A stretch of 64,000 nt of DNA, taken from contig NZ_SZVO01000007.1 in NCBI RefSeq assembly GCF_005280585.1, positions 1-64,000 of the forward strand. The letters run 5' to 3'. Every line of letters starts with the position of its first letter. Within the stretch, counting starts at the first letter, position 1. Both the position numbers and the translations under genes were made by a program. The stretch comes from Dyadobacter frigoris (GTDB lineage: Bacteria > Bacteroidota > Bacteroidia > Cytophagales > Spirosomataceae). This document shows, piece by piece, positions 56,767 through 64,000 of this stretch. The notes under the pieces are model-generated. The model was not told the DNA's origin, searched no databases, and saw only the letters and a list, made by a program, of their open reading frames with translations.

Positions 56767-57666
56767 TCACAATTTATCCAACAAAAACGCAATCTGAACA
56801 ATAGGCAAATATACAAAGGAACCAAACATTAACTGGCGGGCTGTCTTGTCAGAACATTTTCTCATTAGATGAAAAGTCTGAGCGAGGAACAAAACACCAA
56901 ACACCGTCGCTATAAAAGCAGAATTAATCCCCGTCATACCCAGTTTATACGGCAACCACCCAATTGGAAGCAAAAATAATGTGTAAATCATAATTTGCAT
57001 CGTTGTATCCGCATCCTTCAAACCGTTTGCTGGTAATAATTTAAAACCTGCACGTTTGTAATCGTCATCCAAAACCCAGGCAATGGCCCAAAAATGGGGA
57101 AATTGCCAGAAAAATTGAATCGCAAATAAAATCCCGGGTTCAAGACCGAAATGATTCGTAGCTGCTACCCAGCCAATCATCGGAGGAAATGCTCCCGGAA
57201 AAGCTCCCACAAAAACAGCAATCGGACCGACGCGCTTTAAAGGAGTATAAACAAATCCGTATAAAACAAGTGACAGTAAAGCTAATAACCCACTGATCAG
57301 ATTAAAATACACAATGAAAACAAACAGGGAAGAGACGCCTAGAAATACAGCCCAAATAATGGCCTGTTCAACGGTAACTCTGCCACTTGGTAATGGACGG
57401 TTTTCGGTCCTTTTCATCATTTTGTCCAGGTCTATTTCGAGAATCTGGTTAATGATGTTAGCAGCACCGGTGATTCCAATAGAAGCAATACAGAAAAGAA
57501 CGATCTTCACCCAACTAACACTGCTGGCACCCAAACTATAACCCATCGCACCTGAAAAAGCGATCAAAAACGCCAGTCTGAATTTTAACAATTCGAACAA
57601 AGCTTTTACTTTATCTCCAACTTTCAAATTTAAACCTTCTTGTGCTGATGTCATTATTCTGCTCAA
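56767..57666 (-). CDS. cyoE: Protoheme IX farnesyltransferase (haem O synthase)
   Basis: A 299-residue UbiA-family prenyltransferase with about nine TM helices that adds a farnesyl group to haem b, giving haem O. The Asp-rich motif is in NQILEIDLDKMMKRTENRPLP, and the second acidic region is in AWVLDDDYKRAGFKLLP. Also called ctaB. It acts just before haem A synthase, whose gene (ctaA) is the upstream neighbour, 7 bp away. Confidence 0.94.
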   Translation of the reverse strand: MSRIMTSAQEGLNLKVGDKVKALFELLKFRLAFLIAFSGAMGYSLGASSVSWVKIVLFCIASIGITGAANIINQILEIDLDKMMKRTENRPLPSGRVTVEQAIIWAVFLGVSSLFVFIVYFNLISGLLALLSLVLYGFVYTPLKRVGPIAVFVGAFPGAFPPMIGWVAATNHFGLEPGILFAIQFFWQFPHFWAIAWVLDDDYKRAGFKLLPANGLKDADTTMQIMIYTLFLLPIGWLPYKLGMTGINSAFIATVFGVLFLAQTFHLMRKCSDKTARQLMFGSFVYLPIVQIAFLLDKL

Positions 57667-57673
57667 TTTCCAA

Positions 57674-58702
57674 CTACACTAAATCCTTACTCAATTTTAC
57701 AATATCTCTGCTCCACGCTAACTGATTCGCATTCATCAATAACCACATCATGAATTGTAATCCAATCATGATAATCGCCAATGTCAAATGGACTGGTTGT
57801 GCAAATGCCGGTACTCCGAAGTACGCCATTATTATTCCTGTCAATATTTCCAGTCCTAAAATTGCCAGACATCCTTTTCCCATTTGTTTAATCCTGGATT
57901 CACCTTCAATTGAATGATTGATTTTGTTAATCCAAAACACATTCGAAATGAGTACCAGTATGGAGAAGGATCGGTGAACATAAAAAGGTACTCCTAATGA
58001 TCCAATCCATTCTGCCCTCTCCGAATATCCAAGCGAGCGAATAACCTCATCCATTCCTTCACGAACCTGTGTTCCTAATAAAATCTGGATTAGAGACAGC
58101 GAAAGAACCAAAATGGTTATCTTATTAATAACGCTCTTGTTGGTAATGTCTTTCCCATCTTTTTCTGCCGAATAGGACGACTTTATAAACAGATATATTA
58201 AAATGAAAACAATGACAATGGCTAAAAGCATATGAACCGTAATCATCACCGGATGCAGTTCAGAGGAAACCACTTTTGCTCCCAGCCATCCCTGCAAACC
58301 AACCAGAATAAAAGCTAACAGACTATATCCAAAAAAGCTTTTTCTGTTCGATTTCAAATAAGGAGTTGAAGCAAGTAGTGTTATGAAAATCATAATACCT
58401 GTAAATGCTCCAAAAAGACGATTTACATATTCTATCCAGGTCTTTACCGGATTAAAAATTACTTCGCCTTTAAGTTTAGCTCCATAGATCTCCTTATAAT
58501 TTAATGGTAGCTGTGAGGCCTCCGTTGGAGGAATCCAGCTACCAAAGCATTTAGGCCAATCAGGGCATCCCATACCAGCTCCGGTACTTCTCACCACTCC
58601 ACCAACCATAATCAGGAAGTAAAGGGTAATAACAGTATTCAGTGTTAACCGCCGAAAACGACGGTTAACACGCGAATCAATGAGCTTGGTTAAACTGGTC
58701 AT
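57674..58702 (-). CDS. ctaA: Haem A synthase (COX15/CtaA)
   Basis: A 342-residue, eight-TM protein oxidising haem O to haem A. Family segments are VGGVVRSTGAGMGCPDWPKCFG, IEYVNRLFGAFTGI (haem His site EYxNR) and SSELHPVMITVHMLLA; further His residues lie in YVHRSFS and QPVHLTLA. The gene start overlaps the coxA end by 26 bp, indicating coupling. The product feeds haem A to CoxA. Confidence 0.92.
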   Translation of the reverse strand: MTSLTKLIDSRVNRRFRRLTLNTVITLYFLIMVGGVVRSTGAGMGCPDWPKCFGSWIPPTEASQLPLNYKEIYGAKLKGEVIFNPVKTWIEYVNRLFGAFTGIMIFITLLASTPYLKSNRKSFFGYSLLAFILVGLQGWLGAKVVSSELHPVMITVHMLLAIVIVFILIYLFIKSSYSAEKDGKDITNKSVINKITILVLSLSLIQILLGTQVREGMDEVIRSLGYSERAEWIGSLGVPFYVHRSFSILVLISNVFWINKINHSIEGESRIKQMGKGCLAILGLEILTGIIMAYFGVPAFAQPVHLTLAIIMIGLQFMMWLLMNANQLAWSRDIVKLSKDLV

Positions 58703-60557
58703 TAAAATTCTGAGCCGCTATCTCTTCCTCGGTTGCAATTAATTCATTCTCATGCGGGAAATTTGATTCCAATGTTTGAGAATATGGAATATTCTGAGGT
58801 ATAAAATCCTCCGCTGCACCTGGTTTGCTATAATCATATGACCAACGGTATACTGCTGGTATTTCCCCTTCCCAGTTACCATGACCTGGTACAATTGGGG
58901 TAGTCCATTCCAACGTATTAGATCTCCATGGATTCTGAGGAGCAGTTTTGCCTCTAAAAATGCTGCTGAAGAAATTGTAAAGGAATATAAACTGTGCAAG
59001 GAATGACAAGATCGCCGCCACTGTGATGAACATGTTCATGTCCATAAACTTGTGGGTGAAATCGTAACTTGTGAATTGGTAGTAACGACGTGGGAAACCT
59101 GCAATACCTACATAATGCATAGGGATAAAGATCAGGTAAATTCCTATGAACGTAAACCAGAAGTGAATCTGACCCAGCGTTCTGTTCATCATTTTACCAA
59201 ACATCTTAGGGAACCAGTGATAAACCCCGGCAAATAAACCGAAAGCAGAGGCTGCACCCATTACAAGGTGAAAGTGAGCTACTACGAAATAAGTATCATG
59301 AAGCTGAATATCAAGAGCACTGTTTCCAAGTATGATACCTGTCAAACCACCAGATACAAACAAGGAAACCATACCAATTGCAAACAACATACCGGGAGTA
59401 AACACAATATTACCTTTCCATAAAGTAGTAATGTAGTTAAATCCTTTTACTGCCGAAGGAACTGCGATAATCAAAGTAAGGAACATAAATACAGATCCAA
59501 GGAATGGATTCATACCTGTTACAAACATATGGTGAGCCCAAACAATAAAGGCAAGGAATGCAATACCAAGCATTGAGGCAATCATCGCACGGTAACCGAA
59601 AATTGGTTTACGTGCATTTGTAGCGATAACCTCGGATGTAATACCAAGTCCGGGAAGAAGTACAATGTAAACTTCCGGATGTCCAAGGAACCAGAATAAA
59701 TGCTGGAAAAGGATTGGGCTACCACCAACATTCGGAAGTGCTTCACCATTAATATAGATTTCAGAAAGATAAAAACTCGTCCCAAAATGACGGTCAAAAA
59801 TCAACAACAATACTGATGAGAACAATACCGGGAAAGATATAAGACCCAAAATTGCCGTAATAAGGAAAGACCAGATTGTTAAAGGAAGGCGATCAAATGA
59901 CATCCCACGTGTACGTAAGTTAATTACAGTCGTGATATAATTGATACCTCCAAGTAATTGTGACACGATAAAGAATGCCATACTTACCAACCAAAGCGTC
60001 ATACCCATTCCTGAGCCCTGATGAGCTTGTGGTAATGCACTTAAAGGAGGATAAATTACCCATCCACCAGCAGCAGGACCAGTTTGCAAGAACAAAGAAG
60101 CGAACATAATAACACTGGCAAGGAAGAAGAACCAGTATGATAACATGTTCATAAATCCCGATGCCATATCTCTTGCACCAATTTGCAGAGGAATCAAAAA
60201 GTTACTGAAAGTACCACTCAATCCCGCTGTAAGTACAAAGAATACCATGATGGTACCATGCATTGTAACCAAGGCAAGGTAGAAATTAGGATCCAGTTTG
60301 CCGGTTTCGCTAATCCAGTTACCAAATAATGGTCTAAGCCAAGACAGATTAGAATCCGGCATCCCAAGCTGGATACGGAAGACTACGGACATAGAAATAC
60401 CTATTACCGCCCAAAGAATCCCTGTAATAAGGTATTGCTTTGCTATAACTTTGTGATCCTCAGAAAATACGTATTTCTGCCAAAAGCTTTGTGCCTCGTG
60501 ATGGTGCGCATGTTCCTCGTGGTGTACAGCGGCTTCCATTCCTTCAATAGCTGACAT
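58677..60557 (-). CDS. coxA: Cytochrome c oxidase subunit I
   Basis: A 626-residue catalytic subunit with twelve core TM helices plus extra terminal segments. The CuB/haem a3 site shows GHPEVYIVLLPG (about 290-301), with the ligand His, the A1-type Glu and the cross-linked Tyr, and WAHHMFVTG (about 338-346). Haem ligands are in HDTYFVVAHFHLVMG. The Glu in PEVY marks an A1-type proton-pumping oxidase. The N-terminus is very His-rich (residues 11-23). Overlaps ctaA by 26 bp. Confidence 0.96.
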   Translation of the reverse strand: MSAIEGMEAAVHHEEHAHHHEAQSFWQKYVFSEDHKVIAKQYLITGILWAVIGISMSVVFRIQLGMPDSNLSWLRPLFGNWISETGKLDPNFYLALVTMHGTIMVFFVLTAGLSGTFSNFLIPLQIGARDMASGFMNMLSYWFFFLASVIMFASLFLQTGPAAGGWVIYPPLSALPQAHQGSGMGMTLWLVSMAFFIVSQLLGGINYITTVINLRTRGMSFDRLPLTIWSFLITAILGLISFPVLFSSVLLLIFDRHFGTSFYLSEIYINGEALPNVGGSPILFQHLFWFLGHPEVYIVLLPGLGITSEVIATNARKPIFGYRAMIASMLGIAFLAFIVWAHHMFVTGMNPFLGSVFMFLTLIIAVPSAVKGFNYITTLWKGNIVFTPGMLFAIGMVSLFVSGGLTGIILGNSALDIQLHDTYFVVAHFHLVMGAASAFGLFAGVYHWFPKMFGKMMNRTLGQIHFWFTFIGIYLIFIPMHYVGIAGFPRRYYQFTSYDFTHKFMDMNMFITVAAILSFLAQFIFLYNFFSSIFRGKTAPQNPWRSNTLEWTTPIVPGHGNWEGEIPAVYRWSYDYSKPGAAEDFIPQNIPYSQTLESNFPHENELIATEEEIAAQNFNDQFNQAH

Positions 60558-60586
60558 ATGCCTGTTTTGTATTTAAATTAATAAAA

Positions 60587-61699
60587 TTAGCGAAGTGCTG
60601 CACTTGTTCCGATTCCACCACCTGCCGAAGCTGTTTTTGCACTATCAGCTGGTGTTGTCGTTTCAGCCGGCAAACCTTTCATTGCCTTGGCTTTCAAGTT
60701 ATCAGGTACTTTCGCAAGATATTCCGGGTAAGTCTGAAGAAACGTCGTTTGCTCAGCACACCATTTTTTATAAGAAGCTTCGTCTTCAACCACAAGATTC
60801 AATTTCATTGAAAAGTGGCCTTGTCCGCAAACTTCTGTACAAGCTATCTCATATTTGAAATTCGGATCGTTCAAATCAGCACGCATTTGTGCTGTTGTTT
60901 TGTCCGGCACAAACCAGAATTTAGTTGGCATACCAGGAACTGCATCCATTTTCACACGCATGTGAGGAATAAATACACTGTGCAAAACATCACGCGCACG
61001 GATTTTTAGCAAAACTGGTCTGTTAACCGGAATATGCATTTCGGTAGGATTCATAAAATCATCAAATGAATTTTCATCTGACAAATCAATACCTACCTCA
61101 TTCTGAGCATCAATTAATTTGTAATTGTAATTACCAAGCTTATTGTCATTTACACCACCATAACGAACAATCCAGTTGAACTGTTTTCCGGTAATTTCAA
61201 TAACTTCTGCATCAGCTGGCGCTTCCGATGTAATATCAGACCATGCTTTCCAACCTGTAAAAACCAACATGGCCATTACGATGGCAGGAATGATCGTCCA
61301 GATTAACTCCAACTTATGGTTATCTGGATAGAAAGAAGCCTTATTACCTTTTTTATACTGGTATTTCCAGGCAAAGAAGAAAATCAAAAAGTTAACAAAG
61401 GCAAACGGAATTGTAAGAATCCCCATGGAGAACCAAAACAAATCATCCGTTCTTCTTCCGTGTACAGATGAAGCAATCGGTAAAAAGTGTTCACGGGCGT
61501 GCAGATAAGACCAGGTAATACCAACCACCGCAGCTACAAGAATGACAATAAACATCGCTCCATTCCAGCCATTTCCTTCCGGTACAGCATCAGCTGATTC
61601 TGGCTTCTTAACACTTGAGAGAACACCTTGCAGCCTGGAAATCACAACACCGGTGAGAACCACAAAAACTAAGGCAACTATTGCAATTATAAAATACAT
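60587..61699 (-). CDS. coxB: Cytochrome c oxidase subunit II
   Basis: A 370-residue subunit with N-terminal and two further TM helices (about 1-22, 50-66, 90-115) and a cupredoxin domain. CuA ligands are in CTEVCGQGHFSM (about 286-297) with the upstream His in DVLHSVFIPHMRVK. The end is a Thr/Ala-rich tail with no haem c motif, so this is not a caa3-type fusion. It accepts electrons from cytochrome c or from the adjacent alternative complex III. Confidence 0.95.
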   Translation of the reverse strand: MYFIIAIVALVFVVLTGVVISRLQGVLSSVKKPESADAVPEGNGWNGAMFIVILVAAVVGITWSYLHAREHFLPIASSVHGRRTDDLFWFSMGILTIPFAFVNFLIFFFAWKYQYKKGNKASFYPDNHKLELIWTIIPAIVMAMLVFTGWKAWSDITSEAPADAEVIEITGKQFNWIVRYGGVNDNKLGNYNYKLIDAQNEVGIDLSDENSFDDFMNPTEMHIPVNRPVLLKIRARDVLHSVFIPHMRVKMDAVPGMPTKFWFVPDKTTAQMRADLNDPNFKYEIACTEVCGQGHFSMKLNLVVEDEASYKKWCAEQTTFLQTYPEYLAKVPDNLKAKAMKGLPAETTTPADSAKTASAGGGIGTSAALR

Positions 61700-61720
61700 G
61701 ATAATAACAGGTTAAGCAAA

Positions 61721-63067
61721 TTAGGCGATATCGTGATGCAATGATTCTTCCAACATTGGATGGTGCTTTGGAATCAAATTTGCCTTTTCCAATTGAGTCG
61801 CCATTGACCAAACAAATCCACAAATGAAGACAATGAAAAATCCCCATTCCAACGGTCCAAATCCCGCCGTATCCCCAGCGCTACCAGGCATAATGTTCGT
61901 GTAAAAATCCATATAATGACCGATGATTACACTCCAGCAAGCCACTTTAAGAATCGAATGTGTAAACTTAGAATCTCTTGTCATCAAAACCAGGAATGGC
62001 AAGAAGAAGTTAAGGAACAAAGTTATAAAGAAAGGAGCTTTGAAAATACTTCCGTGTCCTCTGAATCTCTCGATGAAATAAATAATCTCTTCCGGCTGAT
62101 TAGCATAATAGATCAAAAGGAACTGAGCAAACCATACATAGGTCCAGAAAATACTGAATGCAAAAACAAACTTACCTAAATCACGAAGGTGACTTGAATT
62201 TACCGCTTTCAGATATCCTCTTTCTCTTAGCATTACAACTGTCAAAGTAATAACTGCTAGTCCAGCCACGTGCCAGCTTGCAAGTGTATACCATCCAAAC
62301 ATAGTACTAAACCAGTGTGGGTCTATTGACATAACAAAATCCCAAGCAGATGTAGAAGATGTTACTCCAAATATTACAAGAAAAGCTGTTCCTAAACGTA
62401 TTGATTTATCATATAATTCTGTTCCTCCAATTTGATCTTCCTCCAAAGAAAACTGACGTATCTTTCTCCACATGAAGTACCATGCCACAAAATAAAATAT
62501 CAATCTTCCTACAAAGAAAGGAGTATTGAGATAGCCATGTTTTCCAGCCAAAATTTCATCATACTCAGGTCCACCAACTTCATACACTTCGCTATGTGTC
62601 CAGTGAAACAAATCATGGCCTCCAAAAATAAATACCAATAGCATGATAACACCCGTTATTGGCAAAAATGCCGGCATTGCTTCGGGTACTCTTTTAAAAA
62701 CCGCTGACCATCCCGCCTGAGCAAGATAGTTGTAAGAGATAAAAAACATACCTACTACAGATATACCCGTAAAGTATACTGCATTTACCCAAATATTAGC
62801 CCAAATACGTGTAAGCCAACTAACATGATGTTCTTCAACAGCGTGACCTGCCGCTTCATGACTAGCTGCCGCAGCATGTCCGGTTATAGCATTTACAGCG
62901 CCATGTGCCGCTTCTGCTTCATGATGTCCTCCCGGTTGTGCTGCAAGATAAATCCCTACTACAACCAAAGCAGCTCCAATAGCGCCTCCGATTATAAGAT
63001 TTCTTTTAGCCCCCGAAGTGAATTCAAACCGTTCTTCAATAGAAGGAATCGAATGTGCTGATGCCAT
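61721..63067 (-). CDS. actF: Alternative complex III subunit ActF (quinone-binding)
   Basis: A 448-residue, about ten-TM protein of the quinol:cytochrome c oxidoreductase quinone-binding subunit 2 family. Supporting stretches are FFISYNYLAQAGWSAVFKRVPEAMPAFLP, STSAWDFVMSIDPHWFSTMFGWY and TYVWFAQFLLIYYANQPEE. Residues about 46-85 between TM1 and TM2 hold eight His residues. It is part of alternative complex III (ActABCDEF), which replaces bc1 in Bacteroidota. Its gene leads directly into coxB, 21 bp away. Confidence 0.9.
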   Translation of the reverse strand: MASAHSIPSIEERFEFTSGAKRNLIIGGAIGAALVVVGIYLAAQPGGHHEAEAAHGAVNAITGHAAAASHEAAGHAVEEHHVSWLTRIWANIWVNAVYFTGISVVGMFFISYNYLAQAGWSAVFKRVPEAMPAFLPITGVIMLLVFIFGGHDLFHWTHSEVYEVGGPEYDEILAGKHGYLNTPFFVGRLIFYFVAWYFMWRKIRQFSLEEDQIGGTELYDKSIRLGTAFLVIFGVTSSTSAWDFVMSIDPHWFSTMFGWYTLASWHVAGLAVITLTVVMLRERGYLKAVNSSHLRDLGKFVFAFSIFWTYVWFAQFLLIYYANQPEEIIYFIERFRGHGSIFKAPFFITLFLNFFLPFLVLMTRDSKFTHSILKVACWSVIIGHYMDFYTNIMPGSAGDTAGFGPLEWGFFIVFICGFVWSMATQLEKANLIPKHHPMLEESLHHDIA

Positions 63068-63102
63068 TATTCAAATATTATTTCTCAGTTATCAAAAATA
63101 AA

Positions 63103-63711
63103 TTATGCTCCTTTTTGCAGCTTTTGTACGTAGTGTACAATTTTCCAGCGCTCCTCAGGATTAATTTGTGAACCGTGAGGCCACATCCGTGCTTTACCAT
63201 AAGTAATGACATGGAAAATATGTCCTTCATTAAGGTTCTTGTAAGCGTCACTTGCGTAATTTGGAACCCCTTTGTAAACAGCTCCCACCTTTCCGTCACC
63301 TGCTCCGGTTGCTCCGTGGCAATGCTGGCAATATCTCTCAAATAAAACTTTACCCTCCGCAAGGCTTTTTTCATTAAGAGGTACCGGATTTTTCAATACT
63401 CTTTCAGAAATAGAAATACTATCCGCCGGAATATTGTAAACCATAAGATCCACTTTTGCTGAATCTCCGCTACCGAAAGATGTATTATAATTACGGCGGG
63501 CCACTGTTCCTTCAACCGGCAAACGCATTGTTAAACCCATTGGGTTAATTGGATTCGCCTTTTCTTGTCTGTATGGTTCATATCCAACAGGCAAGTACAT
63601 ATTTGGTGCATATTGCTTACCAGGGTTGTTAGGATCACGCGTACAACTGAATGCAGCGATCAGGATAACAGCCAGGGCCAGGGAATATCTATATAAACTT
63701 TTCAATTTCAT
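63103..63711 (-). CDS. actE: Alternative complex III cytochrome c subunit ActE
   Basis: ATG at 63711 is chosen because it gives a lipoprotein signal (MKLKSLYRYSLALAVILIAA, lipobox FSC, Cys23). The longer in-frame start at 63756 would overlap the actD end. 203 residues. One haem c site CQHCH (128-132), and a later Met in RMWPHG that may be the axial ligand. It passes electrons from the complex to the oxidase. Confidence 0.9.
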   Translation of the reverse strand: MKLKSLYRYSLALAVILIAAFSCTRDPNNPGKQYAPNMYLPVGYEPYRQEKANPINPMGLTMRLPVEGTVARRNYNTSFGSGDSAKVDLMVYNIPADSISISERVLKNPVPLNEKSLAEGKVLFERYCQHCHGATGAGDGKVGAVYKGVPNYASDAYKNLNEGHIFHVITYGKARMWPHGSQINPEERWKIVHYVQKLQKGA

Positions 63712-63724
63712 CGATCCAAGCACA

Positions 63725-64000
63725 TTAAAATTGTTTGATGTTAACCTCTTCTGCACCGCTATCTCTTAGTGCACGGGATATCTCATCTTCACTCATTGAA
63801 TTTCTACCTACGTTAATTGCCATAATAAACTTATTGTCCGTAGCACGAACATCAAATCTTTCATGGTTATGAGCCGCAGGGCTTAATCCGTTTGAAATGA
63901 AAAATGTAGTAACCATACCAAACGCAGTGAAAAGTACAGTTAACTCAAATGTAATAGGTATATAGTTAGGCAAAGAAATTGAATCCTTACCACCTACAAT
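63725..64000 (-). CDS. actD: Alternative complex III subunit ActD (DUF3341), 3' part
   Basis: The frame is open to the right window edge, so the start lies outside. The visible C-terminal 91 residues contain a hydrophobic segment (ITFELTVLFTAFGMVTTFFI), PAAHNHERFDVRATDNKFIMAI and the final GAEEVNIKQF, typical of DUF3341/ActD. TTG at 63973 is not taken as a start. Order actD-actE-actF matches the known act operons. Confidence 0.85.
   Translation of the reverse strand: MVGGKDSISLPNYIPITFELTVLFTAFGMVTTFFISNGLSPAAHNHERFDVRATDNKFIMAINVGRNSMSEDEISRALRDSGAEEVNIKQF

Overview
The window looks like a chromosome segment of a Cytophagales bacterium (Bacteroidota), close to Dyadobacter, Spirosoma or Runella. 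That placement is inferred; no search was run. Supporting signs are a T9SS type B (CHU_C) sorting domain, a gldA-type gliding ABC ATPase, an alternative complex III to cytochrome oxidase operon, TTTG-N19/20-TAnnTTTG promoters, many secreted glycoside hydrolases, and the near absence of strong Shine-Dalgarno sites.

Layout. 1-1356: 5' part of a secreted protein built from near-identical Ig-like repeats, running off the left edge. 1437-6758: a membrane-anchored GH3/beta-lactamase-fold fusion, gldA, a REP-like inverted repeat pair and a NagX/HGSNAT-like acyltransferase. 7033-7705: a small lipoprotein and an orphan Phd/YefM-type antitoxin behind a perfect inverted repeat. 7810-11501: nuoL-nuoM without other nuo genes. 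11563-17142: serine hydrolase, methyltransferase, asnS, a PAP2-like membrane protein, a dyad-symmetric intergenic element and a crotonase. 17232-17438: tRNA-Arg and tRNA-Pro. 17494-21670: a T9SS cargo protein, a DUF2958 protein, a membrane protein and a TetR regulator with two operator-like palindromes. 21913-29939: a glycan locus (GH92, GH43, GH71/99-like) around a membrane-spanning kelch/winged-helix/BTAD regulator. 30067-32372: endonuclease V, glutaminyl cyclotransferase and DUF3467.

32531-46183 (all minus) is the classical translation/transcription block, transcribed as tRNA-Tyr, tRNA-Gly, tRNA-Thr, tuf, tRNA-Trp, secE, nusG, rplK, rplA, rplJ, rplL, rpoB, rpoC. It has recognisable promoters before tRNA-Tyr and tRNA-Trp, a terminator after tuf and an attenuator-like hairpin between rplL and rpoB. 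46349-48877 is an ECF sigma / anti-sigma / outer-membrane beta-barrel trio. murI follows at 49143-49952. Behind it lie about 870 bp of tandemly triplicated sequence, each unit holding a copy of the murI 3' end plus a dyad-symmetric multi-hairpin element. A GH106 rhamnosidase-like gene follows.

53531-64000 (minus) is the terminal respiratory operon: actD (partial), actE, actF, coxB, coxA, ctaA, cyoE, two subunit III genes, subunit IV, a SCO-like protein, DUF420 and a small CxxC membrane protein. Together these would move electrons from quinol through alternative complex III to an A1-type cytochrome c oxidase and supply its haem A and assembly factors.

The least explained items are the mirror-symmetric mini-hairpin elements (16131-16286 and three copies at 49971-50805), the murI-tail triplication, and the periplasm-to-DNA kelch regulator sharing an intergenic region with GH92.
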